This document shows, piece by piece, positions 52,223 through 64,000 of a stretch of DNA of 64,000 nt. Made by a program: the position numbers and the translations under genes. Position 1 is the first letter of the stretch. Each line of letters opens with the position of its first letter. Origin of the DNA: Sinotaia quadrata (lineage: Eukaryota; Mollusca; Gastropoda; Architaenioglossa; Viviparidae). Below the pieces are notes generated by a model, which made no database searches, was not told the origin of the DNA, and worked only from the letters and a program-made list of their open reading frames with translations. Location: assembly GCA_028829895.1 (NCBI GenBank), contig CM054180.1, positions 107,959,635 to 108,023,634 of the forward strand. Direction: 5' to 3'.

Positions 52223-53410
52223 TACTTTGCAATTATTTTTTGTAGTTTTGTTTTTACATTTTCATCAGTACGTGTATTTATTTTCCATCAACAAATTTCT
52301 AGCTTGATTGAGTGTAAGAAAATATTAAGTGTAATGAGTCAATATTGCAATTAAAATGAAATACTACTTTATGTCACATTTGGGTTCCTTACAAATAAGT
52401 AACTGAATGAACTGACTAAATTGATACACGTTATAGTGTTAATTCATTTTATTACAGTTATGAATCTTTCTTAAAGCATAAAATCTTAAGATTTTAAAAA
52501 ACTTATCTTATGAAGCAAAGTTAAACTAAAACGAAGTAAATTTAAGTTTGTATGTGTACGTATGTCCAAATATATTTAGACAGTGTATATATAATGTGTA
52601 TCAAATAGGTACTGCCCAAGTCAAGTAAATGTAGGCCTACTCACGATTGTTTTGTTGACGTCAGCACCTTTTCTTCTTCCTCTAATGATCCTATGACGTC
52701 GACTTTCACGGCATCGTTGATTCACCCGCTTGACACTTGCTTACAGATTTGAAAAGACATTACAACCATTCATCATAAGTCGCTAATTACTGCGTTGAAA
52801 ATATATATTTTAATATTGGTGCATTGCAAGTCAACATGACTATATTACTACCACGGCTGATGAAAATATACATTTTAATATTGGTGCGATGCAAGTCAAC
52901 AGGACTATATTACTACCACGGATGATGAAATATCGGTTATAGAAGATTTTACAAGGATGGTCAAGTGCTTTTGTGAGAAGGATATCGTGTGTTTTTGTAC
53001 ATCTAAACACACGTGCCATAATTCGAGTCAGATACGAACAATAAATTCTTACGATTACTCTACCTGTTATATTCCAAAACAATTAATATTTTGATTTTGA
53101 GTAGAATTATATATGTGTGTCTGTATAAGTAAATTAAAAGTACACCAGTACAATTCAGAATATTATAAAATGCACACATTTCTGAAGAATTCGATTAGTG
53201 TGAAGAGCCATCATCTTTAATGTTCAAGTAGGATTGACTTTATTAAGGAAGGAGGGACCTGATCTTGGGTGGGGAGGTGCTTTAGTTCTCTGTCACCAGT
53301 TGTCTACACTAGAAATGGTTATATCCGAAAGTTACTTGAATCTAATGTTCCTACCTTTAGTGGTTGCCTATTTGAAACATATCCAGTCTCATTGTTACTG
53401 TTCTAATTTA
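52223..53410. other. intergenic; one ~75-bp duplication
   Basis: Two copies of TTTTAATATTGGTGC(A/G)(T/A)TGCAAGTCAAC at 52800-52925; otherwise nothing. Confidence 0.55.
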
Positions 53411-53415
53411 GTCCA

Positions 53416-53470
53416 TTTAGGGTTAGGATCAAGTTAGGGTCAAGTTAGGGTCAGTGTTAGGGTTAGGTTA
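53416..53470. repeat. telomere-like (TTAGGG) tract
   Basis: Six GTTAGG(G) words in 55 bp, spaced by ATCAA and TCAA interruptions. It is too short and irregular to be a functional telomere. Confidence 0.6.
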
Positions 53471-54970
53471 TGGGAAAGGAACTGCTACCCCTAGGTGGAC
53501 AATGGCGGCCATCCTACGACAGTGTGAAATGACAGCGTAGTAATTCTTGCCGAGATGTGCACCCCTTTCTTTATTGGTCACGTAGTGATATTACAAAATA
53601 TATATTTGTGTACCCACGCTGGTTTTTGTCGTGATGAGCAGACTGTCAAGTGTATTGCTGGACAATGGTTAAAATCTATACAAATGTATTCATTATCTTG
53701 AAGGCATGATATTTGCAGGAAGGAGAAGATAAGAGTGTTCTGTAAGGGGCATAATGCTGAGAATATGAAGGCTTATTTTAAGCTGCGTAAAGACACGTGC
53801 TAAAGTTCCAAAACCTATTCCTAATAACCGGTGGACGCATGCGCACTGACATGACTTGAATGAAGGGTTGAACTTCCCGTCTTTATTAAGGTATGCACTT
53901 GGATTTATGCGCCGTACAACTGCTGACTATTTTTGTTGTTGCTGCTGTCATGCGGGTGTGATGTGAGAAATATTAATTATAATTATGGTGTTATTAATTA
54001 TATTATGATACATCACAAATATTAGCATTCCTTATAAATAGTTTCACAACGTTTTGGTGAAATATTTTGCATCTTATTTCCTATAAAATAAATAAACAAA
54101 GCATTTCAATAGTTACTGTCTTGTTTGTGTCTTTCCATGCTAGACTGGAAGACCTCGCTTTGTCAAGTAATAACTAAAATCTCCCAAGTGTCAACTGCAT
54201 TTGACTTGTTCAGGAGTGGGTTGTAACTGGGAGATTGCCATGGCCACCATGTCATAACCATGTTTGCGGGAAGTTCCTACGAGGCCCAAAATGACGTAAT
54301 GACCTAATTAGAGCAGTTCCATTCTTCACGTCACATTCACTGTAAGACGAAAAGAACCAACGCATGAACCACATCGGACGAATGTTCCGTTTAAGAATGT
54401 TTGTATTGCATTTGATATTTATTGCCTGTGTTGTGGTATAAATTGCTAAAAAAAATCGCACTAGAAAGAAATGGTTTCTAAGAGTCCTAAATTAGAGCCT
54501 ATTTTTAGGCCTAATAAGGCCTATAGCTGTTACATTCTTGACGTCACATTCACTGTTAGACAAAAAGAACCATGAATGAACAAGTGCCCTATTTTAAGAA
54601 TATTTACATTTTATGCCTTCGCTGTGTTACATAAATGTAACTAATTACATTGGAAATAAAAAGCGGACTATCTAAACTTAAATTATGACAGAAACGTTAA
54701 ACTCTACTTTCAATATTACACTAATTATTTTTGGGAAAGGCTGAAACTTGGAAATTCCCTGACTTGATGCAACACGTAATGTCACCACACAACAACAATT
54801 GTCATCGCTAGATAAATATTTTTATGTTCAATTTGTTATCTCTTGAGTATTCCGCTTGATAGTTCAGATTTCAGTCTAACTAAGGATATCGTCATGTATC
54901 GTATTGACTCTAAGGTTAAAACTCATGAAATCAAGTAAGCTCCATGACCAGGTGCATGACGTCACCGGGG
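53471..54970. other. intergenic, nothing recognised
   Basis: A CTGGGAGATTGCCATGGCCACC stretch near 54225 recalls the 5' part of family 2 LTRs but is too short to call. Two related blocks (GACGTCACATTCACTG...AAAGAACCA) occur near 54330 and 54540. Confidence 0.5.
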
Positions 54971-54974
54971 AAAC

Positions 54975-55102
54975 CCAAACAGGATGTAATACAGTAAATA
55001 AAAATTCTCACTTACTGTCGTAACAAAGTACTTAATAGCAGGATGTAATACAGTACATAAAAATTCTCACTTAGTGTCGTAACAAAGTACTTAATAGCAG
55101 GA
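54975..55102. repeat. ~61-bp direct duplication
   Basis: Two copies of AGGATGTAATACAGTA plus AAAAATTCTCACTTA and CGTAACAAAGTACTTAATAG. Confidence 0.92.
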
Positions 55103-55329
55103 TGTACATTTCTAAGTGATAATGTTAGATTGTAGTGAAGTGTTAGGTTGTACTGTCAAGTCAAAATGACATACAACGCAACTTTGAAATGCAATAGTCA
55201 ACATGGTGTACATAAGAATTTTAATGTTTGGCCATTAGTGTGTTCGTTATTAAAACACAGCAACATTTCATTGTCACAGTGAGCAAGTAGATTTTTTTTA
55301 TTTTTTATAAAGCTTTAAGTATATGTAGG

Positions 55330-56464
55330 GGGTAGGTAGACAGACAGGCAAATAGAGACATATTGAATGTAAGATAGAATGGAGTTAAAAAAGAATAAAC
55401 TGGAAACCTGGTGTTGTTCCCTGATTTTATTTTACAGGGGAAAAAGCAGCCTTTCCTTGTATAATCTGTACCTCCTGGTTTACTGATTATAAACTGCTAT
55501 GACCATGGTAGACACGAGAAGTATCTACTGCAGTGTGTAAGTGTAAGAGATACACTGTATTCCATTGATGTATGGTGGCAAAGTATGCTAACTACAACAA
55601 GAAATTTCTGGTACAAGGAAGTTACTGCAATTGTTGTTCTGCTTTAGGGAGCTATTACGGCAGAACGCCAGATTAGCCTCAAGAGAATTGCAGAGAATCA
55701 GTGTTCTACAACGTAAGGAGGGAAACATGTGGAATTGATGTGAACAATAAATTTGTGACTTTGTTACAAAAAGCATGCAAAAAGGACTATTGTTAACTTC
55801 ATCTAAAAAGGTTATGTATAAGCTATTATCACTTATTTCTAATAACTCCATTTCTGTTTTCTGGTAAGAACTATCCTGTGATTTGGATTGACACTAATCT
55901 ATTGAATTGTATTTTAGGATATATGACTGTATGGATATTAAAATTATTCAAATGTGGCTTCGTGGAAATACTGAAATCAAGTAATCTTTTTCATTTTATT
56001 TATTATATGTATTCGATAGTTGATTTAATAAATTTCTTGTTAAATTTATTGATTTTCTTATATATATAATAGATAATAATTATTTCTTATATAGATAATC
56101 TTATGTTGGAGAAGAAAGTGTGTGGATGGGGTCTCGCTAAATATAGATTAAAGACGGCTTTATCTTCTCCTTTAGCAAGACGTTTTCCATCTATGAAAAT
56201 ATTGTAAGACAGTAAAATTTGTCTTTAATGATGTGGAAGAGAGAAAACGTTTACTGCGCCCGCATATCCGCCAAGTGAGAGAGACGAGTGGTGTCTGCTG
56301 GAAAATTATCTATAACATAAATTAAGACTCTCGTCACTTGTAATTAGCTATGGATGCTTAATTAATTAATAATAAATAAATAATAATTAATAAATAATAA
56401 TAATTAATAATAATTATTATTATTAATAATAATAATATCCATTAACTAGGTGGCGTTGGCGTCA
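55330..56464 (+). mobile_element. LTR family 1 copy, 5' truncated
   Basis: Aligns with 58450-59530: GAATAAACTGGAA, TTCCCTGATT, the AAGCAGCCTTTC block, then CGCTAAATATAGATTAAAGA and CGCATATCCGCCAAG. It ends GGCGTTGGCGTCA. An expanded TAA/AATT stretch lies at 56370-56440. Confidence 0.7.
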
Positions 56465-57529
56465 TAGAATGTAATGTGAGTGCTGTATTGTCTTAAGACT
56501 GAAAGTAGTAAAAAGATTAGATCATTAGTATTCCATTCTAAATAAGGTGACTTATACAGTTAATTCATTTGCTTGAGGAAAGGAGTGGTACAGGGAGAGA
56601 TGTGGGGACTAGGTAGGGACATTTACGGTGTTCACGTGCTATGTATTCTCTGGCTTTTCGTGTTGGAGTTAATTTCATAAATGTTCAGATGTTACTGTTT
56701 AAACTTCGTCTCGTCTTCTTGGAAGCAATTAATTATCCACAACAAACAGAGTGAACATGAAGGAAGTTATTTATTCTAATTACAATAATTAAGGCCACCA
56801 GTGAAGAATGTATAATGTGGACTCAGATTTTATTCAACAGTCTTACCAACTGTCCTGCGTAGTGTGATCCAAACTCTGGATCCCTTGCCTACTTATGGGA
56901 AGTGCTTCTGGCCTGGAGCGGTGCTGCTTTTATTTATTTACTTATTTTATTTTATTTTATTTTACTTTTTTTGGGGGGTGGGGGGCTAGGGGAATGGGTG
57001 GCTGCACCTAGTGGCTAAGCTGATTCGTCTTTCGTTATTTTGGGGGGGGGGGGAATTTTTGTGAAGGCAAGGGATCGTGTTCTTGGTCGCATCACTACCT
57101 CTGAGACGCAAAGATCATCCATGCTTAGCGCACCGTTGCTGTGTGTATTATTTTATATATATATATTCTATGGGGCTGTCTGGAACAGTTCGCTTTACCT
57201 GGTTGACTGATCGTGAAACTTCTGTAATAGCTCTGAGAATTTTAATTATATTTATTTATTTTTATTTATTGTTTTCTGACGACTAAATTAGGGTGTTATT
57301 TGGCTTCTAATACAATCGCCTGTTATTAGGTGTTCTCTATTCTTCTCCTAGTAAATGTTTCATAATCCTAATTTATTTCTGTATTTTTATTATTATAATT
57401 TATCTGGAGTTTTTAAATTTAAGTTTTTTTTAAAATCCCTTTTCCCAGTGAAATAAATTATGATTGTCAGTTTTAGTGTGTGAAGACTATATAGCTGTGA
57501 TAGAAATTATGTCCTTGCAATCCGCTCGA
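56465..57529. other. intergenic; short inverted repeat
   Basis: GATCCCTTGCCT at 56879-56890 and its exact reverse complement at 57065-57076, 174 bp apart, enclose T-rich and G-rich runs. Nothing else recognised. Confidence 0.5.
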
Positions 57530-57845
57530 AGCATTGTTGTTCAGAGTACTGTATTATAAAAATTATGACCTTGCTTTTTTTCAATGCATTATTGTTAAAA
57601 ATGGTGCTTTATAAAAATTATGACCTTGTAATTTTCAACTCATTATTGTTAAGAATGGTGCTTTATAAAAATTATGACCCTGTATTCTTTCAACGCATTA
57701 TTATTAAAAATGGTGCTTTAAAAATATTATGTCTTTGAATTCTTTCAATGCACCATTGTTAAGAATGGTGCTTATTACAAAAAAAAATATGTCTTTGAAT
57801 TCTTTCAACGCATCATTGCTAAGAATGGTGCTTTATAAAAGTTAG
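57530..57845. repeat. ~60-bp tandem repeat, ~5-6 copies
   Basis: CATTATTGTTAAAAATGGTG plus CTTTATAAAAATTATGACCT words. It ends directly at an LTR. Confidence 0.9.
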
Positions 57846-57852
57846 GTCCTTG

Positions 57853-59530
57853 TGTGACAAAGCAAAGTTATCTGTCCCTATTTTTAATTAAAAATTGTAT
57901 TACTTGTTTAATGTCATGTGTGACATGACTGTTGGGAACTGTGCGTTTTGTAAGTAACAGAGTTAAAATAACAACTCATGAAGAGAATGTGCTAGAAGTG
58001 GCTGGTGTAATCTAAACCAGTTCTATGTGGGTGAGCTGTTTTTAATATCCAAAGGTTAAGATTTACAAAAGAATGAGACCAGCCAGTGTTTGAGATCACA
58101 GTTTACCTTCTGATATGATTCCATTTTCTAATTTTCGAATTTGGTGTGGCTGAAGTCCGGTCATGAAAGGCAGCCGTTAGTTTAATGGTGAGTTAACTGA
58201 TTGATTGAAAGAGAATGGACTTAGGAATAGTTTGTGCATTTTGCTATTGAAATGTTATACTTGCATTTTATGCAGAGATGTATTATGTGAGTAGGCTATT
58301 ATTTCTACAATTGTGAATTATGATGGCTGTATGTAATATATTAAACACTTGAAATTGTTTCTATTGAACATGCTCACAAATTATTATGTTTTATTTCTTA
58401 TGCTGTGTGCATACATCAGGTTAATAAATAATGTTGCAGGAAACTGTAAATTGATACTTGAATGTAGAAAGAATAGAATTAGAGATGAATAAACTGGAAG
58501 ACTTAGCATTTGTTCCCTGATTATATTTTACAGAGAAGAAGCAGCCTTTCTAGAATTTCTGGGATTGCTGGAATTTGTGATTTTCTTCCTCGTTCCCAAT
58601 TTATTGATTTATAAACCATTACGATCGTTGTAGATTCAAGAAGTCTCTACCCCAGTGTTTAAGTGTAAAGATACACTGCACTCTGTTAATGTATGATGGT
58701 AAAGTGTGCTTGACTACATCGTGGGATATTTGGTATAAGGAAGTTGCTGGAAATTGCTACATTGTTCTTCTGTTTGAGGGAACTAATATGCAGTGCTCAG
58801 ATTAGTCTGGAGAGAACAATGGCTCATGGAACATTCTACAATGTGCTAGAGGAGCACTTAAGAACTGACAATTCTATTGTTAACAATAAACTTGTGACAT
58901 TGTTATGAAAGCACATGAAAGACTATTGCAACTCATCATTGACAAATTTATCTACAAAGTATTATTGCTTATCTCCCTTTAATTCCATTCCTGTTCTATG
59001 ATAAGAATTGATTCCGTGATTTATATTGATACTAATCTGACTGCTGAATTATGAGTTTGGATTTAAGACTGTAAAATTAATTATTAATTATCCGAACATT
59101 CGAATATTTCATGGAAATATTGAAGTCAAATAATCTTTTTACTGTATTTGTTATACGTATATTTGGTTGTTGATTTAATACATTTCTTGTTAAATGTATT
59201 GACCTTCTTACACAAATTGATAACCATATGTTGGAGAGATAGTGGGTGGATGGAGTCTCACTAAATATACATTTAAGACGGATTTATCTTCTTCTTTGGT
59301 CAGAGGTTTTCCACTTATGGAAATATTGTGTGACAGTTAATGTTTATCTTTAATGTTGTGGAAGAGAGACAATGTTTAGAGTGCCTGCAAATCTGCCAAA
59401 CGAGAGAGACGAGTGGTGTCTTCTGGAGAATTATTAATAACATAAATTAAGATTCTTATCACTTGTAATTAGTTATGGATGATCAATAACAATAATAATC
59501 ATAACCAATTACTAGAATGGCATTGTCACA
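57853..59530 (+). mobile_element. solo LTR family 1, near full length
   Basis: 1678 bp, starting TGTGACAAAGCAAAG and ending GGCATTGTCACA. Flanking pentamers are CCTTG (57848-57852) and CTTTG (59531-59535), a one-mismatch target duplication. No open frame of note. Confidence 0.75.
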
Positions 59531-59535
59531 CTTTG

Positions 59536-60054
59536 TAAAAGTTCAACCCATTATTATTAGTAGTGAATCATTGTGCCACTTCCAGTCTTTTATCGTCTAG
59601 TAATTGTACATATCCAAACATTTTCTGAGATTTTAATGATACTGTTGTTAAATGATAATTAACTTTTTATGCGTAATTATATTAATGGTCTATTGAAAAC
59701 ATTGTATTTCTTAAGATCACAATATATTATAAAAAAGCAAATGTATGAAAAGATTATTTTATATACGAAATACACTTCCTTGTCATCATTGATGTTCCCA
59801 TTAAAAGTTTACTTACATAAATATGTCTTAAGATTTTCAAATACACAATTATAATGCAAGTGATTAAAACTTGCTCTACATATACATAATACAGATATAC
59901 TTATATTTTTTTCAAAATACATAGAACTTAAAACTGAGTGTAGCCTATTGTTATTTATGCATTCATGCTAAGTCTTGTCAAATTTATCAAAAGATCTATC
60001 ATCCTCTGTCATTAGGTCTTTTATTCCCTCTTCTTTTTCTCAAATTTTCTCACT
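59536..60054. other. downstream of gene C, nothing recognised
   Basis: AT-rich, no coding signal. Confidence 0.55.
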
Positions 60055-60060
60055 TTTATT
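60055..60060 (-). promoter_or_regulatory. candidate poly(A) signal of gene C
   Basis: AATAAA on the minus strand about 120 nt beyond the gene C stop. Confidence 0.4.
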
Positions 60061-60125
60061 ATATCTCTCTTTCCATACAGCCTATACATGTTAGATTAAT
60101 AAAATCTACGAAAATTTAAGATAAA

Positions 60126-60228
60126 AATAATCAATGTGTACAAGGAGAATGAGCAATGTTACACAACAGGATACTAAATAATCAATGTGGGACAAGGAGA
60201 ATGAGCAATGTTACACAACAAGATGCTG
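60126..60228 (-). repeat. ~51-bp tandem duplication of the gene C C-terminus
   Basis: The segment with ACAAGGAGAATGAGCAATGT is present twice. The copy at 60177-60228 holds the used stop; the copy at 60126-60175 lies behind it and still encodes the SCCVTLLILLV block. Confidence 0.9.
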
Positions 60229-61495
60229 CTAGATACAGGTCATCCATGTCTTCTTGCCGGAAATGTTGAATGTCGTCTGAAGTCCAGGACAAGTTCGCAA
60301 CACCTCCAGGCTCTGGATACCGAGGGCGATCTAATTGCACTGACTTTGGAGTTTGAGAACGATCTAGTCGTTTTGATCGTGTCATTAGTAACTTCTCAGA
60401 TCCAGAGTCGCTTGAAGAAGTACTCGGCATGTTTTTAGAGATTGGATTCAGAGTACTGTGTGCGGAACGTACTTGTTCTGGTTTTAACAATGTCCTGGGA
60501 ACCTGATGAGACTGCACTTCAGAAAAATTAGTCTCTGGCAAGAAAATGACGAAATCAGATTCAAGGCCAACAAATCTGTCCACAGAGGTGATCAGTAGGC
60601 AATGTGGATTTTTGCGAACACTCTCCCAATCAGACACGATCATTGCGTCCATTCTTAGTTTCTCTTTCAGCGTCTGAATCATATAACAGTTTAGAATTTT
60701 TTTCAAATATTCGGTCACTCCATCACTTCCCCTTTCCTTACTGCTTGTAGGAATGCCAGACAGAATAATGACATTAATCGGAAATAGTCTCTGAGCAGCC
60801 CCAGTGGGGAAGACATTTAACTTGTCTCTGTCCAGGAGAAGACTGCTAAGCGCTTCTGCACATGAAGTACACTCCGTAAAGGTATTGCATGTCTCGTGAT
60901 TAAAGTGCCTGATGCAAAGAGGTGTTGGTCCGTTCGCGGGAATGCTTTTGTCCCCTTTTATGTCCACTGTGAATCTCTTCCTTTCTGGACTGACCGAACT
61001 CAAATAAGTAAGTACATTTTGTATTGCCGGTGGACTTCGAAGCGTAAAGTCCAGGGATTTATAATTAAATCCTTTCGGTATTGTACTTTTGTCCAGTGTA
61101 CCTGAACACCAAACATCAGAGTCAGTGCAATTAGAAATTAAATACTTAAGTATTCTTGCATCTTTCAAACAATAGCCATCGATAAGGAACATTTGTTGTC
61201 CTTTGTTTCGTGTCCGCACTTTTTCTAATGGTGTCAATTTCTTTTGATCGGTATCTACATCCACAATCTGGACTACGTCTGTACTCGGCATTTCGCCTTC
61301 CGCAATTTCACACGAGATAAAATTATTAACTAATCGGTCTGAAATTTCTCTTTTCGGGTTAATTATGATCACGCAATTTTGTTGACTGCTCTTCAAAAAC
61401 ATCCGGGCCTTAAGAATCAGCAGTAAAGTTTTCCCTGATTTTGGAGGTCCATCTATGAATACGCGTCTAAGGTTCGGGTCGTCTAAAATTTCTTT
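60182..61495 (-). CDS. gene C last exon: degenerate SF1 helicase-like domain
   Basis: Acceptor TTTTTATTACAG at 61496-61507. Exon residues: GPPKSGKT 16-23, FLIDGY 103-108, then LRSPPAIQNVLTYL, CIRHFNHE and ECTSCAEAL, and the variable linker rich in S, R and P. It is about 45 residues shorter than the gene A exon, mainly between Walker A and B and in the linker. Confidence 0.86.
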   Translation of the reverse strand, partial: KEILDDPNLRRVFIDGPPKSGKTLLLILKARMFLKSSQQNCVIIINPKREISDRLVNNFISCEIAEGEMPSTDVVQIVDVDTDQKKLTPLEKVRTRNKGQQMFLIDGYCLKDARILKYLISNCTDSDVWCSGTLDKSTIPKGFNYKSLDFTLRSPPAIQNVLTYLSSVSPERKRFTVDIKGDKSIPANGPTPLCIRHFNHETCNTFTECTSCAEALSSLLLDRDKLNVFPTGAAQRLFPINVIILSGIPTSSKERGSDGVTEYLKKILNCYMIQTLKEKLRMDAMIVSDWESVRKNPHCLLITSVDRFVGLESDFVIFLPETNFSEVQSHQVPRTLLKPEQVRSAHSTLNPISKNMPSTSSSDSGSEKLLMTRSKRLDRSQTPKSVQLDRPRYPEPGGVANLSWTSDDIQHFRQEDMDDLYLAASCCVTLLILLVPH

Positions 61496-62576
61496 CTGTA
61501 ATAAAAATCAAGATATATATTTTAAGTGTCTTTTTTTGGTAAAAAATATAATATATTTAAAATAAGGAATTTTATATGTACTTTGAGGTGTGTTTGGACT
61601 GAATGCAATGTTGATGTCTGTAATTATGATTCCCATAAGTGAATGCAATGTTGACTGTATCCCATAATCTGTTGCATTGTGCACATCGAAATGAACCAGT
61701 TTCACACAAACTGTGTGTTATTAATTGAATAAAAATAAGACAACACAACATTTTGTAGTGTGAACTCTGCATGCATGGTTTCCTGTCTTCAAGCGAGAAA
61801 ATATTTATGGACAAGAAAATAAAGAGTGATAAATGATATCTAACTTTATAGTCTAAAATATGAATTACATAATCATTTTCTCTCCACTTCACTCTCTGTA
61901 TAAAGCCGAATGCAATAATGTTTTGCTGTCCGTATGATTTTAATCTGAAATTTGTTTGTCTTGTTAGGTACTTTAGCAGTTTAATAATCTTTGAAATTGG
62001 TTCATTCATCGTTCTTACTAATTTTTAATTCTTGATTTTTTTAAAAATATATTTGAATTTTCCCACCAACGTCACAAATTTTGGCTTTTTTATTTTTTAT
62101 TTGTCCTTCCTTTTATTATTTATTTTATTATAGTCGTACATTTCTTCTCCTCTTTCAGTTATTCTTTCATTCTGTAATTAATTTTCTTCTCCTTTGAATT
62201 GAAAATGTCATTAGACTAATATCAACGAACGTTATAGTTGCTAAAGTTGGGTTTCTTTCGGAAATTTTGTGTCGACTTGAGAAATGAAATTTACATTGTT
62301 GAACGAAAGTGTTGAAGGGAGCATACAAGGCCTGGAGATTTATGTTAAGCAAACAAAGACATCTGCAAAGAAAGCATGACATTAATCAAGTGGGTCTTGA
62401 CCGTTCACAGCTGGTTATCGACGTGTTATATACGTAAAATAAATACCATCTTGGCTGTGACGACAAGACGCTGATATCGGCTGGCCGTCCACAGTAAGCA
62501 GTCGCCAGAGTTCCGTATCCAGTTTCGATCATTTATGTCGTTCAGTTTCACTGGTGTGGAGAAGATTCCTATATAT
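60182..62576 (-). CDS. gene C: third paralogue, 3' part only
   Basis: Two exons are in the window: 62576-62447 (130 nt, phase-matched to gene A exon 8) and 61495-60182 (437 codons plus stop). The upstream exons with the nuclease-like core must lie to the right of the window; none was found at 62577-64000. The second exon has Walker A GPPKSGKT, intact in Lys and Thr. At the Walker B position FLIDGY replaces DExH, and motif V is RFVGLESDFVIFLP with Val for Gln. It also has FTECTSCAEAL and a terminal LYLAASCCVTLLILLVPH. Loss of both the Walker B Glu and the motif V Gln predicts little ATPase activity. The frames are fully open, so it is not an obvious pseudogene. Confidence 0.82.
62447..62576 (-). 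CDS. gene C penultimate exon
   Basis: Between TCACTTTAG and a GTATTT donor. It encodes RYIGIFSTPVKLNDI and LLWTASRYQRLVVTAKM, aligned with gene A exon 8 at identical length. Confidence 0.85.
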
Positions 62577-64000
62577 CTAAAGTGAGTAGACGTAATATTA
62601 AATACAAGAACATAATTTTAAAAGTTTTTTTTTAAAGAATAGCTTAAATACATTATTTCAAATGGATAGGGTCGAACAATTTTTACTGATATGAAGGTTC
62701 TTTCTGCACTATAAAATTTATACATCAAAAGATCCTAATATAAATATCCTATTAAATTCGCATACAATATCATGATAGAAAGTATAATCTTGTCAAAGGG
62801 CACCGCACTTTCCTCAAACTCGGCGTTACTAAAGGCAAACATTCTCAGACAATTGTAGACAAGAGTTCTCTGCTGTGATACATTCTCTGACAATTGCAGA
62901 CAAGAGTTCTCTACTGTGAAACATTCTCTTGAGTGCATGGCCGATAGCACCCGATTGACAAGGTAAAACTTTATTCATTTGCATGTCAGGATATTTATAA
63001 ATTTCGCCCAGATCTCCTCAGTAAATATTAAAACGAAATATAGGAAGAATAAAATGTAGATGTAATAAATGAGTAAGTAAATAAAATCTAAATGTAAATG
63101 CAAAGGGGAGTCTAATAGGAGATATGACGTAGCTATTGCATCACCCATAAGACAGAAATAAGTTTTTTTCTGGGTCAAAGGGGAAGGGAGGTAGTTGTAC
63201 AGGATGGAAAGTCAAAAGTCTGTCCTATGTGTAGATGAAAAAGTCTGGATGCAGCCCTCCCCTTAGGTCAACTGAATAGCCTTTAAATAGGAGAGTAAAC
63301 CCAAGCCATGTGCTTTTTCCCCACAGTAAAGATACATGTCATGTGTGTAGCGGAAGCCCAGATTTTGACGTAGTGTAAATCTGAAAGTCTGTTTGAATGA
63401 TAAGCCTAAAGGCTTGAAAAAAAAGAGCGTATGATATTTTTAAGGAAATACATAGGCTATTGGTACAGATGAGTTGGATCCTTGGTTTCACTGAATGAAG
63501 GTAGAGCTGCATTTTATGATTGTGATTAATAATTTTGTGTAAAATGTAATCACGATAATCTGCCAGTTATAATTAATTTAGGTTTATTTCAGGGTAGTGA
63601 GATTGTGCTCAGAGAAAATGATTAGCCTTTATTTAAAGAGCACTATGTAGTTAATGTTAGGAGTCTCTGATTGCTGTATTTATAAATTGCAGGATTTTGC
63701 CATATGTTTGGAGGTTTTGCATCTTGGTAGCATTACGTTGTGTTGGTGGCATCGGTTTGCTGAAATGTATCATTTGTTAGTTCATATGAATGCCATATTA
63801 TGTTGCTTAGGAGGGGAAGTCTACATAGACTCAGCCAATGACACAATGCTAGATTCCATCAGTGTAACTAAGTGAAAATAGTACATTTGGCCAGGAGTGT
63901 GAGAACGGTTAGACAACTGTAGAAACAATAGTGAACTATTGGGAACTTTGTGTGAATCTTTTGATATTGGAGAACTGAGAAGAAACTATATGAACTTGGT
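62577..64000. other. gene C intron, no further exon seen
   Basis: A ~60-bp duplication with CAGACAAGAGTTCTCTACTG at 62825-62935; otherwise nothing. No WWD(S/T)LP-type exon found. Confidence 0.55.

Noticed and set aside
62577..64000. Further gene C exons
   Set aside because: No stretch matching the WWD(S/T)LP exon or nuclease exons on the minus strand; they probably lie outside the window.

Overview
The window is nuclear DNA of an animal. It is AT-rich and has GT-AG introns and very many microsatellites and private tandem arrays. It also carries a hAT DNA transposon, LTR fragments and a Gypsy-like gag fossil. No marker fixes the species. The texture (TATC, GAAA and CT microsatellites, short exons in repeat-filled introns) suggests a lophotrochozoan, most likely a mollusc; that is inference only.

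The genic content is three paralogous multi-exon genes of one family, here called A, B and C. Gene A is on the minus strand (10755-23055, 9 exons, 888 aa as modelled). Gene B is on the plus strand (33939-48478, 8 exons, 894 aa). Gene C is on the minus strand and only its last two exons are in the window (60182-62576). A and B are head to head; B and C are tail to tail. The models were assembled by eye from splice sites, reading phase and paralogue alignment. The 252, 91 and 152 nt exons have identical lengths in A and B, the 130 nt exon in A and C, and all shared intron phases agree. Each protein has an N-terminal region, a core resembling the NERD type of PD-(D/E)XK nuclease (complete only in A and B here), and one long last exon encoding a superfamily 1 helicase-like P-loop domain. 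That domain carries Walker A, a DExH-like Walker B, an FQGLE-type motif V and a conserved C-terminal block.

The most interesting signal is that each paralogue has lost a different catalytic residue. A has Asn for the nuclease Asp, B has Arg for the Walker A Lys, and C has Gly for the Walker B Glu and Val for the motif V Gln. All three lack the arginine expected in motif VI. They also share an unusual RHx2H...Cx2CAxxL signature, probably metal binding. Nuclease-helicase fusions of this general type are known in bacteria, some in defence systems; a defence or nucleic-acid-sensing role here is only a hypothesis.

Layout: 1-9.6 kb, hAT element, tandem arrays, one solo LTR (family 2) and an 84-bp x10 array. 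9.0-10.7 kb, LTR fragment plus gag fossil running to the 3' end of gene A. 10.8-23 kb, gene A, several of whose splice sites lie inside local tandem duplications. 23-34 kb, intergenic, with a 44-bp array, a second family 2 solo LTR, two reverse-oriented family 1 LTR copies and two candidate orphan exons. 34-48.5 kb, gene B, with arrays in nearly every intron and a family 1 LTR. 48.5-60 kb, intergenic, with three more family 1 LTR copies and several arrays. 60-64 kb, the 3' end of gene C. No tRNA, rRNA or CRISPR was seen.
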